Origin: Chloroflexota bacterium
Lineage (GTDB): Bacteria; Chloroflexota; Dormibacteria; Dormibacterales; Dormibacteraceae
Length of the DNA: 34,214 nt
Assembly (NCBI GenBank): GCA_005880175.1
Contig: VBJR01000164.1
Location: 1 to 34,214, forward strand
Reading direction: 5' to 3'
Positions 8,580 to 16,245 of the stretch are shown piece after piece. The notes under the pieces are model-generated. The model saw only the letters and a list, made by a program, of their open reading frames with translations, was not told where the DNA came from and made no database searches. Numbering within the stretch: position 1 is the first letter of the stretch; each line of letters starts with the position of its first letter. Made by a program: the position numbers and the translations under genes.

Positions 8580-10232
8580 TCATACCCGCAGCCCCGCCAC
8601 CCGAAGCAGTTCCTCCCGGCTGAACGTTCCCTCTGGACGCAGTCCCGCGCCCTCGACCACCTGGTCGAACAGCAGCCGCTTCTCCCGGAGGATCTCCGCT
8701 GTCCGCTCCTCCACCGTGTCATCCAGGGCATACGTGTACGCGTGCACCGGGCGGGACTGGCCGATGCGGTGGCTGCGGTCCGTGGCCTGGTCCTCGACCG
8801 CCGGGTTCCACCACCGGTCGAAATGGAACACGTATGAAGCGTCCTGCAGGTCCAGGCCGACGCCGGCGGCCCTCAGCGAGAGGACCAGCACCGCATGCCG
8901 CGCGTCAGAGCGGAAGCGATCGACGACGCGAGCTCGCTCATCCAGCGTCATCGCGCCCGTGAGCACGAGCGGGCGGTGGGCGGACAGGCCGCGGGCGATG
9001 GCGTGCGCGCCGTACGTGTCGTCGGTGAACTGGGTGAACACCAGGGACCGCTCGCCTGTCTCCCGCAGGATGGTCAGGCGGTCCTGCAGGTCGGCCAGCT
9101 TCGCCGAGGCGCCGGTCGTCGGGTCGAAGTTGCACAGCTGCTTCAGGCGAACGATCAGCTCCAACACGCTGGTGATCCGGACCGCCCCGCCTTCCGCCCG
9201 CAGCTGGACCAGGCCCTGGCGCTCGGCGCGGTCGTACGCCGTGCGCTGCTCGGCGGACATCGGAAGGACCAGCTCCGTCTCGATCTTCGGCGGAAGCTCG
9301 GGGAGGACTTCGGCCTTCCGGCGGCGCAGCTGCACCGCCGCGAGCCGCTCCCGCAGTGCCCTGCCGGGCTCGGGGTCGTCCGGGATGACGAGCTCCAGGA
9401 TCGAGGCCACGTCGGCTGGCCGGTTCTCCAGCGGGGTGCCGGTCAGGGCCCACACGCGACCGTGGGGTAGCGACTTGAGCGCCATCGCCACTGCCGCGTC
9501 CGCGGACTTGATCCGCTGGGCCTCGTCCGCGACGATCACGTCCCACGTTCGACCTCGGGCCAGCGCGGCATCGGCGCGCAGCGTCTCGTAGCCGACCAGG
9601 TGGGCGTGAGCCGGAGTTCGCCACCAGCCGTCGCGTTCGGCTGGCGTGCCGCGGACCACGGCCAGGCGCAGCTCCGGCGCCCACTCGGCGAAGCGGACGC
9701 GCCACTGGGACAGGAGCGAGGCGGGCGTCACGATGAGGCAGGACGCCACCTCGTGTCGCAGCGCGAGCAGGCGCAGGGCGGCAAGGGCCTGCACGCTCTT
9801 GCCCAGGCCCATCTCGTCGGCCAGCAGCAGGCGTTCGCGCTCGAACAGCAGGCGGACGCCCTGGACCTGGTACGGCATCAGCTCGTGCGGCCACTCCAGC
9901 GCGCCCCCGGACGACAGGCACAGGCCGAGCGGCGGCTGGAGCACGAACCGGAGCCGGGCGCGGAGGTCGAGGCCGCCGTCGGGCGAGCCTTCGGAGCCCG
10001 CGGCGCGCTCCGCGTCGGCCTCCGCGAGATGCTCGGGCCGCTCGCGTGCTCCCTCCCACAGCCACACCGACGCGGCCGGCAACAGCCGAAGGCCGGCCGG
10101 GCGGGAGCCCGCGGAGGCACGCAGTCGAACCGGCACCGCCACCGCCCCGGCCGCCACGGGCCGCTCCGCCGCGACGAAGCCGGCCGGCTCCGACGCGCGG
10201 GCCGCCGTGCCGAGCCACGGGATCGCCGGCAT
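8580..10232 (-). CDS. SNF2-family DEAD/DEAH-box helicase (last gene of a five-gene operon)
   Basis: The protein has 550 residues. All SNF2 signatures are present: Q-type YQVQGV (121-126), motif I ADEMGLGKS (138-146), motif II DEAQ (236-239) instead of DEAH, motif III LTGTPLEN, and in the second RecA lobe SLRAAGVGLDLQ, FDRWWNP and QATDRSHRIGQ. The N-terminal 115 residues have no named domain. It is an ATP-dependent translocase on double-stranded DNA. The start ATG 10232 overlaps the upstream stop as TGATG, so translation is coupled. The open frame extends upstream to 10604, but that part only shadows the neighbouring gene. Bacterial SNF2 proteins occur in many anti-phage systems, and here it is the motor of the operon starting at 13768. 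Confidence 0.9.
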   Translation of the reverse strand: MPAIPWLGTAARASEPAGFVAAERPVAAGAVAVPVRLRASAGSRPAGLRLLPAASVWLWEGARERPEHLAEADAERAAGSEGSPDGGLDLRARLRFVLQPPLGLCLSSGGALEWPHELMPYQVQGVRLLFERERLLLADEMGLGKSVQALAALRLLALRHEVASCLIVTPASLLSQWRVRFAEWAPELRLAVVRGTPAERDGWWRTPAHAHLVGYETLRADAALARGRTWDVIVADEAQRIKSADAAVAMALKSLPHGRVWALTGTPLENRPADVASILELVIPDDPEPGRALRERLAAVQLRRRKAEVLPELPPKIETELVLPMSAEQRTAYDRAERQGLVQLRAEGGAVRITSVLELIVRLKQLCNFDPTTGASAKLADLQDRLTILRETGERSLVFTQFTDDTYGAHAIARGLSAHRPLVLTGAMTLDERARVVDRFRSDARHAVLVLSLRAAGVGLDLQDASYVFHFDRWWNPAVEDQATDRSHRIGQSRPVHAYTYALDDTVEERTAEILREKRLLFDQVVEGAGLRPEGTFSREELLRVAGLRV

Positions 10233-10771
10233 CAGGCGCCGCCCAGCGCCTCGTCGAGGCCGGCCAGCGCGCGCTCGAACGGCTCCAGCAGCAGCCCCCG
10301 GCTCGTCAGCGCGGTGACCAGGCGGCGAGGCGGCGACTCCGCCGACGGCAGCGCCGGACGCCAGAACAGGTGCGCGGTCACGTCGTCCGAGTCGGCGCGT
10401 TCGGACGATGCCGCATTGGGCAGAGCGTCCTCGCCGACCGCCACCCGGCAGACGGGGATCTGCACCTCCAGGTCCTCGCTGAACAGCGCGGCGTCCACCT
10501 CCGCCGCTAGGCACAGCAGCACCAGCGGCGTCCGCCGGGCCGCCTCGAACAAGCTCGCCGCCAGCGCCTTCGCGGCCTCGCGCTCGAGCTGCTCGGGGCG
10601 CCACAGCGCGGCGGACGGGAGGTCCACCCGGTTGTATGTGAACTCCACCGGCGCGCCGCGGGCGTTCACCTGGAACAGCGCGCCGCGGGACGGGTCGCCG
10701 CGGAGGATCCGCAGGAACGCCGCCGTGCCGCCGGCGTCGAGCTCGGCCGCGTCCTTGAAGGGAACGCTCAC
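10232..10771 (-). CDS. Hypothetical protein in SNF2/BrxD-like operon
   Basis: The protein has 179 residues. GTG 10771 overlaps the upstream TGA as GTGA, and the stop overlaps the helicase ATG, so the frame is fixed by neighbours on both sides. The N-terminus (FKDAAELDAGGTAAFLRILR) leads into a region with GALFQVNARGAPVEFTYNRV. A helix follows (LEREAAKALAASLFEAAR), then LVLLCLAAEVDAALF, then a strand-rich end with ERALAGLDEAL. The FQVNA-x-G-x-PVEFTYNRV stretch looks like a small beta domain. I do not recognise a family. Its position between the ATPase and the helicase argues for a structural or adaptor role in one complex. Confidence 0.7.
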   Translation of the reverse strand: MSVPFKDAAELDAGGTAAFLRILRGDPSRGALFQVNARGAPVEFTYNRVDLPSAALWRPEQLEREAAKALAASLFEAARRTPLVLLCLAAEVDAALFSEDLEVQIPVCRVAVGEDALPNAASSERADSDDVTAHLFWRPALPSAESPPRRLVTALTSRGLLLEPFERALAGLDEALGGA

Positions 10772-11994
10772 GCCACCGGCGGCCCCGGCTCCTCGGAATC
10801 CGACTCGGCTGGCTCGTCGCTCAGCTCCAGGTCTGGCCGCTCCGCCAGGTCGGGCGCCACCTGCTGCGTCTCGATGTCGGCGACGTACGCGGGGTCCAGG
10901 CGCACCAGGTCCCAGCGTGTGATCCAGTCCCGCACGTGTTGGCGCATGCTCCGCGGCGGCCCGGCCCCGTCGACGCTCGGTTCCGGGAGTGGCGGCGTCC
11001 AGCCGTACGCGCGCTCGTAGAGGGACCTGACGCGGTCGAACGTCGCGCGCACCGCCTCGGGGCTGCGCTTCTGGATCTGCACCCGGCGCCGGCTGCCGAG
11101 GAATTCCATGCCGGCCTCGACCTCGGCCAGGAAGTCCGGGTCGCGCTCGCCCCATCGCTGCAGCGCCTTCTCCCTGTCGTGCCGCTGCTCGAAGACCACG
11201 CCCGTGAACTCGGCCGTCATCGCGCCGACCACGAACAGGCCCGGGATGGTCCGCGGGCGGAGGCGGCCGGCCAGTGCCGCCAGCGTCGCATAGGACTTCT
11301 CCCGGGCGGTCAGCGACAGGTTGGCGGCCGCGACCAGCTGCGCCACGAAGCGGAAGCGCGGCAGCGCCAGCTCCGCGATCCGGCGCGAGCGCAGGTCGGG
11401 ACGCGGGTGGCCGATCAGCCGCAGCTGCTTCTTCAGCTCGTTCACGGCCGGGCGGTCGCCGGACCAGAACGCCACGATGCGATCGATCAGCTCCGTGTCG
11501 TGTTGCAGCTTCTCGTAGAGCAGCAGCGTGGCCTGGAACAGGGGGTCGAAACGGGAGTCCGGGTCCCGAACCAGGCCGTACAGGTCGGTGAACGCGTTGC
11601 TGTCGAGGCGCAGCCGCTCCACGACCTCGGGCAGGCCGCCGAGGCGGTCGGGCAGCGTCAGGCTCTCCGACGCCGCCCGGTACAGCTTGTGGAGGTCGCC
11701 GAGCGGCGTCTCCTTGCCGATCACGACTTTGCTGCACGCGAAGCCGGCCTCGAGGGACACGTGCTGCAGCCACTCCAGGAGGTGTGACTTGCCGGTCCCG
11801 AACTCGCCCTCGATCAGCAGGCCCTGCAGCTGCCGCCCAGCCGACCGTTCGGCGGCCACCTGGCTCAGCGCGTCCAGGAACTTCGCCTCGATCGCCTTCT
11901 GGTCGGTGCCCAGCTCGCGCACCGCGGACCGGTTCGGCACGCCGGCCCGAAGCGCCTCGACCGATCGCCGGTCCGCCAGCGAGGTCGTCAGCAT
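10768..11994 (-). CDS. BrxD-like (DUF2791) P-loop ATPase
   Basis: The protein has 408 residues. An N-terminal helix with NRSAVRELG leads to Walker A GEFGTGKS (63-70), followed by HLLEWLQHVS. This is the layout of the BREX-type ATP-binding domain (DUF2791/BrxD), in which the P-loop region is followed by an acceptor segment like VVIGKETPLGDLHKLYRA. The central part (150-330) is helical, with LFVVGAMTAEFTG near the expected sensor strand. The acidic tail (370-408) is Pro/Glu-rich. The start ATG 11994 overlaps the upstream gene by 7 bases. The partner upstream has the same family look but lacks the P-loop, so the two may form a hetero-oligomer. BrxD-type ATPases belong to phage-exclusion systems, and the classical BREX genes brxC and pglX are absent here. 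Confidence 0.75.
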   Translation of the reverse strand: MLTTSLADRRSVEALRAGVPNRSAVRELGTDQKAIEAKFLDALSQVAAERSAGRQLQGLLIEGEFGTGKSHLLEWLQHVSLEAGFACSKVVIGKETPLGDLHKLYRAASESLTLPDRLGGLPEVVERLRLDSNAFTDLYGLVRDPDSRFDPLFQATLLLYEKLQHDTELIDRIVAFWSGDRPAVNELKKQLRLIGHPRPDLRSRRIAELALPRFRFVAQLVAAANLSLTAREKSYATLAALAGRLRPRTIPGLFVVGAMTAEFTGVVFEQRHDREKALQRWGERDPDFLAEVEAGMEFLGSRRRVQIQKRSPEAVRATFDRVRSLYERAYGWTPPLPEPSVDGAGPPRSMRQHVRDWITRWDLVRLDPAYVADIETQQVAPDLAERPDLELSDEPAESDSEEPGPPVA

Positions 11995-12944
11995 GCCGCG
12001 ATCCGCACCATCGGGGCAAGCGGGTTGGGGCGCCGGCGATCGCGCACGTCGTCCGTCAGCCGGAAGTTCAGCGCGTTGTACCCGCGCATGCCACGCGCGT
12101 CATCCGCCACGAACTCGGCCCCGACGAGGAAGACGAACAGGCCGCCGCCCAGGTCGTCGGCGCCGTCGATGAACTGGCGCAGCGTCTCCCACATGTCCAG
12201 CGCCGCCGCCTTGGAGTAGCGGTTGCGGCCGTCGTCCACCGGCCGGGCGAGCGCGTAGCGGGAGACGTCGACGGTCGTCACCAGGCCCTCACGGCCCGCA
12301 TGGCGAACGAACGCCGCCGTCGACAGGATCATCGTCCGCGCCGTGTGCCGGTCGACCTTCTGGTGGATGAACGCGTCGCGGAGCGAGCTGACGCGCGGCA
12401 GCTCGCCGCGCAGCCACATCCGCACGTGAGCCGCGAGCTCGACCCGCAGCTCGTCCGGCTCCGTCAGCGCGCGGCACATCGACAGCGCGCCGAGACGGAA
12501 CTGCCGGCTCAATCCGCGGTCGTGCATGAGGTGCCTGGTCAGCGCCAGCCGCACGTCCTGCCGGACGATCGTGGCGTCCTGCTCGTTCGCTCGAGCGACC
12601 GCGGCGACCTCCAGCGCGCCGTCGCCGGGCAGCGCCCACCCGGCATCGAGCAGGAGGCGGCGGACGAAGTCGCGAGTGAGCCCCTCCCAGTCGAGCTGCC
12701 GGGCAACCTCGTGGAAGAGGTTGTGGAGAAGGTGTGCCTTGCACGTCGCGGCGTCCACGCGAGCGACGGCGAACCCGCGTCCGCCGGCCTCCGTCAGCAA
12801 ACGCTCGGCGAGCGCGGCCGACGTCTCCGGCGACGGCACGACCGCCACCTTGATCGCCGCGCCACCCTCCCGCACGAAGCCGTCCAGGTACTCCGCGCAC
12901 AGCCAGTCGAGCCAGGCGTCGGCCGGGAGCGCGAGGTCGGTCAC
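11988..12944 (-). CDS. BrxD-like (DUF2791-related) protein without a P-loop
   Basis: The protein has 318 residues. The first strand (AIKVAVVPSP, 30-39) runs into ETSAALAERLL where a Walker A would sit, but no GxxxxGKS is present. The next segments (FAVARVDAATCKAHLLHNLFHEVARQL) match the acceptor-helix region of BrxD-type ATPases, and the C-terminal GLFVFLVGAEFV plus ALNFRLTDDV resembles the end of that family. This looks like a pseudo-ATPase paralogue of the following gene. GTG 12944 overlaps the upstream stop as GTGA, so translation is coupled. Assignment to the family rests on fold-level pattern and on the neighbour, so it is less certain than for 10768-11994. Confidence 0.65.
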   Translation of the reverse strand: MTDLALPADAWLDWLCAEYLDGFVREGGAAIKVAVVPSPETSAALAERLLTEAGGRGFAVARVDAATCKAHLLHNLFHEVARQLDWEGLTRDFVRRLLLDAGWALPGDGALEVAAVARANEQDATIVRQDVRLALTRHLMHDRGLSRQFRLGALSMCRALTEPDELRVELAAHVRMWLRGELPRVSSLRDAFIHQKVDRHTARTMILSTAAFVRHAGREGLVTTVDVSRYALARPVDDGRNRYSKAAALDMWETLRQFIDGADDLGGGLFVFLVGAEFVADDARGMRGYNALNFRLTDDVRDRRRPNPLAPMVRIAAC

Positions 12945-13768
12945 GTCCCGATCGCGTCGAACCTGATGCTCGAGTACCAGCGCTCCTCCCCCGTCTCGGT
13001 GACGAACCGGAGGCCCTTGCCGGCCCGGGTGCCCGTGCTGGCGGGCAGAGTCAGCTCACGGCCGGCCGGCGTCACCTGCGCGCCGGCCCGGTCCAGCCGG
13101 TACACGTCGAGCAGGAAGTCCACCTCGGTGTACTCGCGGCCCTGGCCGGGGCGCAGCACGAGCAGCTCGTAGACGCGCTTGAGCGGGATGGCGATGCCGT
13201 CCTCGCCGCCGGAGGCGGCCAGGTACGCCTTCTCGAAGGCCGTCAGCAGCGGCCGCAAGTTGTCCCTGGCGGGCTGGCTGCGCAGCCGGCGGAGCAGCGC
13301 GACGACCGCCGACGGTCGCAGTCCGCGCTGCGTCCTCCGACCCACCTTGAGCGACAGGTCGCGCGCCTCCACCTTGACGACGACCGGGAAGCTGTACAGG
13401 TGGCCGTCCACTTCCCGCACGCCGGGCAGCTCACCGGCCTCGGCGCTGGCGAGCAGCTCGGCCATGTACGCGCCGCCCTCCAGGTGGCGCGGGCCGTCGA
13501 ACGCCCACGAGCGCTGGGCCTCGGACGCGGTCTGCGCAAACGCGCCGGCCGCCTCCGTGGCCCCGGCGAGGAGCCTGGGCAGGTCGCGCACGTTGCCCTG
13601 GCGCGAGGCCTCGGTCGCCTGCTTGAGCGCGCGCTGTGCGGCCGCCAGCGCCTTCTGCGCCGCGGCCAGCTCGCCGTCGAGCAGGGCCAGCGCCGACTCC
13701 AGGTCGGCATCGGGCCGCGAGCCATTGAGCGGCAGGCCAGCCTGCAGCTCGGAGATCTCCTGGACCAT
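12941..13768 (-). CDS. Hypothetical helical protein, first gene of SNF2/BrxD-like operon
   Basis: The protein has 275 residues. ATG 13768 is seven bases after a TATCCT box, which suits a leaderless start. The open frame continues upstream to 13912, but that part is not needed. Residues 25-105 are Ala/Gln/Glu-rich and predicted coiled coil (ALLDGELAAAQKALAAAQRA). After a linker the C-terminal half (125-275) is mixed alpha/beta with GHLYSFPVVVKVEARDLSL, YELLVLRPGQGREYTEVDF and a terminal strand pair ending WYSSIRFD. I do not recognise the family. As first gene, with a coiled coil, it could be the scaffold or sensor of the system. It overlaps the next gene by 4 bases. Confidence 0.7.
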   Translation of the reverse strand: MVQEISELQAGLPLNGSRPDADLESALALLDGELAAAQKALAAAQRALKQATEASRQGNVRDLPRLLAGATEAAGAFAQTASEAQRSWAFDGPRHLEGGAYMAELLASAEAGELPGVREVDGHLYSFPVVVKVEARDLSLKVGRRTQRGLRPSAVVALLRRLRSQPARDNLRPLLTAFEKAYLAASGGEDGIAIPLKRVYELLVLRPGQGREYTEVDFLLDVYRLDRAGAQVTPAGRELTLPASTGTRAGKGLRFVTETGEERWYSSIRFDAIGT

Positions 13769-13775
13769 GGACGGG

Positions 13776-13781
13776 AGGATA
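13776..13781 (-). promoter_or_regulatory. -10 box of a leaderless promoter for the five-gene operon
   Basis: On the minus strand TATCCT ends seven bases before ATG 13768, the spacing that puts the transcription start at or next to the A of the start codon. No Shine-Dalgarno sequence lies between. No clear -35 TTGACA is seen. Confidence 0.4.
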
Positions 13782-14448
13782 CAGGGGAGCGCCCGTGAGT
13801 AGCCTCCGTCCAGCGTGTCACGTACGCATGGCGAGGGCGGCCGCGCCGCGGCGTCCTCTCGACGATTGCGGACGCTGCTCCACACCGCGCCGATCCACGC
13901 GCTGGAGGACAACGAGGGACGCTGGGACGGGGACTGGGGCCGCTGCGACCTCCGCCGGCTCCAGGTGGCCTGCGTGATCGCCAGTTGGCGCGTACATGGC
14001 GTCCCACCTCCGCCTCCCGCAGCAATCGCGAAAGTGAGCGGAGCCCCGCGCGTCCGACATAACTAATGGGTCGGCGGCGGGACACCTTGTACCACCGCCG
14101 ACCCGGGGGGGAAAGTGGGCTACTACATATGGGAGAGCAGAGCCGGTCTCACTGTTGATCTGAGCGTGAGGCTATCAGGGATAGCTACAGCTCACCATCC
14201 TTCAAATTGATGATTTCGTAGGCGGCCAGGGACACCCGCCACGGCTGCCGCGACCATGGACGCCATCGCAGCCATCGTGCTCGCGGCGCGGCGCGCGCAG
14301 ACGGCGGGTCGAGCGGCGGCGACAGGAACCGCCGCGATCGCGCCGGAGAGCGGCATCGGGTGGCCGGCGATCGGGTGCTGGGCCGCCCACAGGTGTGCCG
14401 TAGTCGTTGACGACGGCGTCGAGACCGGGGTACAGTCCCGCCTCGGGA
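13782..14448. other. Intergenic stretch with no supported gene
   Basis: Open frames here (for example 13795-13977 and 13815-14066 plus) lack coding character and ribosome sites. The stretch holds a strong inverted repeat (14068-14104), a GCTATC/GATAGC mini-hairpin (14171-14185) in a lower-GC patch (about 14105-14225), and a TACAGT box at 14431-14436. It looks like scar DNA between the operon promoter and the accessory genes. Confidence 0.4.
14068..14104. repeat. Inverted repeat GGGTCGGCGG / CCGCCGACCC
   Basis: Perfect 10-base arms at 14068-14077 and 14095-14104 enclose 17 bases (CGGGACACCTTGTACCA). A G-run and GGGGAAAGTGGGC follow. It could be a terminal repeat of a vanished insertion element or an operator. 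It is too far from any 3' end to be a normal terminator. Confidence 0.45.
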
Positions 14449-14736
14449 ATGCGCAGGGCCTATTGGGCGGTGGGAGTGGTGGGCGCCGTGCTGATCGCTG
14501 CAGGTGCCGCGTTCGGCGGCGTCGGGCTCCACGACGTGTTCACGAACCCGCTGTGCATTCAGGTCGCCTCCAGACCCTCGGGTAACACCTATTCCTGCCC
14601 ACCCTCCGTTGGGGCGCCGTGGCTCGCTATCGGCGGTGTCAGCTTCCTTACCGGCGTCCTGGTACTGGTCGTCGGCCTCAACGTCGTCGCGCTCCTCGCA
14701 CGGCGCAGACCTGGCGGGCCCCACGCAGCCTGCTGA
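14449..14736 (+). CDS. Small two-helix membrane protein, unknown
   Basis: From ATG 14449 the protein has 95 residues. Two hydrophobic helices (about 4-26, with AVGVVGAVLIAAGAAFGGVGL, and 57-82, with GGVSFLTGVLVLVVGLNVVALL) flank an external loop with two cysteines (LCIQ and YSCPP) that could form a disulfide. The tail is basic (ARRR), so both ends should face the cytoplasm. A TACAGT box lies 12 bases before the start and could be its -10. In-frame codons reach back to 14407 without a better start. No family recognised. Confidence 0.5.
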   Translation: MRRAYWAVGVVGAVLIAAGAAFGGVGLHDVFTNPLCIQVASRPSGNTYSCPPSVGAPWLAIGGVSFLTGVLVLVVGLNVVALLARRRPGGPHAAC

Positions 14737-15065
14737 AGCGCCGTGCGTGGCGCGCCACGCGCACCGGCACTTGCCACAGAGATGAGGAGGAGGACCGCCA
14801 GGCCCTCTGCGCCTCGGGGTTGGAGGCCGGTCGTGACGCTCCTTCGGCATCATGCACCCCGCCTCCCGTGACCACGCCCTCGCCGCCGTCCGGACGTTCC
14901 CACGCCGAGCACGGCCGCCTGCCCCGCTGGCGGGAATGGGAGCTGCCGGGACGCGACCCGTTCGAGCCGCAAGCCGAAGGCGGGCGGCGCCACGTTGCCC
15001 CCGGCGCGCTCACCCGGCTGGACAGCAGGTTGTCCTGACAGGCGGCGCCGCTGCTGTCCCGACGG
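14737..15065. other. Stretch without a supported gene
   Basis: The 329 bases between the membrane protein and the PIN toxin hold only frame shadows. No convincing start signals, conserved residues or strong hairpins were seen. Confidence 0.4.
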
Positions 15066-15467
15066 TCAGGGCTCCAGGAGCCGGACGCGTGCGTCCACCC
15101 CACGCCAGCGGCGGTCCAGCGTCAGGATTTGATCCGCCGCGACCTGCATCGCGGTGGCCAGGATCAGCGCGTCCGGGAGCGTGATCTGCCTCGTCGCCCG
15201 GAGCTGAGCGGCACGGCTGGCGATGTCCCGTGTCACGTCCACCAGGTTCCCGAGCCCGGTCAGCGCTGCCTCGGCCCGCTGGCCGTCCCGGCGGCTGCGC
15301 CGGTACGGCGCCACAATCGATTCCGAGAACGCCGTGACCGGGATCAGCAGGTCGTGGTCATGCCTCGACTCGTCGACGGCGGCCCGGGCGGCGGGCCGGC
15401 CGGCGTCCTTCTCATCCAGCAGAGCTATGAGGACGCTGGCGTCCAGCACGCTCAGCGGTCGTCCCAC
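15066..15467 (-). CDS. PIN-domain ribonuclease toxin (VapC-like)
   Basis: The protein has 133 residues, standard for VapC. The four acidic metal-binding residues are in place: D9 in LSVLDASVLIALLDE, E49 in FSES, D99 in LPDALILATA and D118 in LTLDRRW. The enzyme cleaves RNA with Mg2+/Mn2+ when free of its antitoxin. GTG 15467 has GAGG five bases upstream and overlaps the antitoxin gene by 16 bases, so the pair is translated as a unit. GTG 15449 is a later alternative but has no ribosome site. The protein ends four residues after VRLL. Confidence 0.88.
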   Translation of the reverse strand: MGRPLSVLDASVLIALLDEKDAGRPAARAAVDESRHDHDLLIPVTAFSESIVAPYRRSRRDGQRAEAALTGLGNLVDVTRDIASRAAQLRATRQITLPDALILATAMQVAADQILTLDRRWRGVDARVRLLEP

Positions 15468-15715
15468 TCGTTCCTCAGCTCATCGAGATAGCCGGGCGGA
15501 TACATGCCCGCGAACTCATGGGCCAGCTCGTCCAGTGCCTCCAGCGGGTCCCTCACCCGGACGAACCGTATCTCGCCGGGACCGACGGCCTCCGCGCGCA
15601 GCTGGTCGCCGGGACGCAGGCCCGCCGCTTCGACCGCTTCCTTGGGGAAGTTCGCCTGCAGCTTGCGAGAGAGCCGTGTGTACCCACGGCGCCGCACCCT
15701 TGCTTGCATCGGCAT
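15452..15715 (-). CDS. AbrB/SpoVT-type antitoxin (VapB-like)
   Basis: The protein has 87 residues. The N-terminal half is a swapped-hairpin AbrB domain: YTRLSRKLQANFPKEAVEAA then LRPGDQL and IRFVRV. The C-terminal half (LEALDELAHEFAGMYPPGYL and an acidic end) is the toxin-neutralising arm. It should bind its own promoter with the toxin. ATG 15715 follows TAAGCT by 6 bases, a leaderless arrangement. ATG 15709 is an alternative, and TTG 15721 is possible but unneeded. Confidence 0.82.
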   Translation of the reverse strand: MPMQARVRRRGYTRLSRKLQANFPKEAVEAAGLRPGDQLRAEAVGPGEIRFVRVRDPLEALDELAHEFAGMYPPGYLDELRNEWDDR

Positions 15716-15721
15716 AAGCAA

Positions 15722-15727
15722 AGCTTA
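15722..15727 (-). promoter_or_regulatory. -10 box of the toxin-antitoxin pair
   Basis: Minus-strand TAAGCT ends six bases before ATG 15715 with no ribosome site between. AAGCTT overlaps it as a 6-base palindrome that the AbrB protein could contact. Confidence 0.4.
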
Positions 15728-15794
15728 CCATGCCTGACCCTCGGACCATCGCTGCTCTCGCGGACGATTCCGACTTGCTCCACGGCGCGACTAC

Positions 15795-16139
15795 CTACCG
15801 CATTCGAACGGCATGAGCGCCGTGTGCCTCCAGCATCGCCCGGCCTGCCGGGGGCACGTGCGGCAGCAACGGCCTCGCGAAGGAGGCCGGCTTGCGATGA
15901 CGCATGAGCAGCTCGCCATCACGCTCCCGGGAGACGTTCGGCCTCTTCAGCAGGCGGCGGTAGACCTCGCTCGCCTTCGCCGGGTCGCGCCGGGCCAGCC
16001 GGCGGAACGGCAGCGGCGAGACGCTCGTCTTGACCATCGCCTCCCGAGCCGACTTGCGGAACAGATGCTGGGCACCGCTGAGCATCCACTCCTCGCCGGC
16101 CGGCACCAGCCGGGCGACCATGAAGTCGCCTCGCGGCAT
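15795..16139 (-). pseudogene. Remnant of an unrecognised gene
   Basis: The frame from ATG 16139 encodes PRGDFMVARLVPAGEEWMLS, then GAQHLFRKSAREAMVK, followed by Arg-rich sequence. The first 40 residues read like a genuine beta-rich protein (hydrophobic alternation, the pattern VARLVPxGxxWMLSG seen in uncharacterised proteins). The rest does not look like a folded domain. There is no ribosome site. It lies between the toxin-antitoxin pair and the dioxygenase gene, and is best read as the broken end of a lost gene. Confidence 0.35.
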
Positions 16140-16245
16140 CGACTGGAAGATCGACGGGCCCCGCCCCCGCTCCTGATGCTCAACGCCGTGGTCCTGTGGA
16201 ACACCCGGTACCGGATGCGCGAGTTGCGAGTGAGGTCGGCCGGGC

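Noticed and set aside
10233..10604. Upstream extension of the SNF2 open frame (674 aa in total)
   Set aside because: It overlaps the supported 179-residue gene, has shadow-like Arg/Gly composition, and ATG 10232 overlaps the upstream stop as TGATG.
8580..13768. Classical BREX locus
   Set aside because: Only BrxD-like proteins are present; no methyltransferase, PglZ-type phosphatase, BrxC or Lon-like gene is in the window.
14185..14853. 222-codon minus frame
   Set aside because: Lies antisense to the small membrane protein, begins without a ribosome site and has no domain-like pattern.
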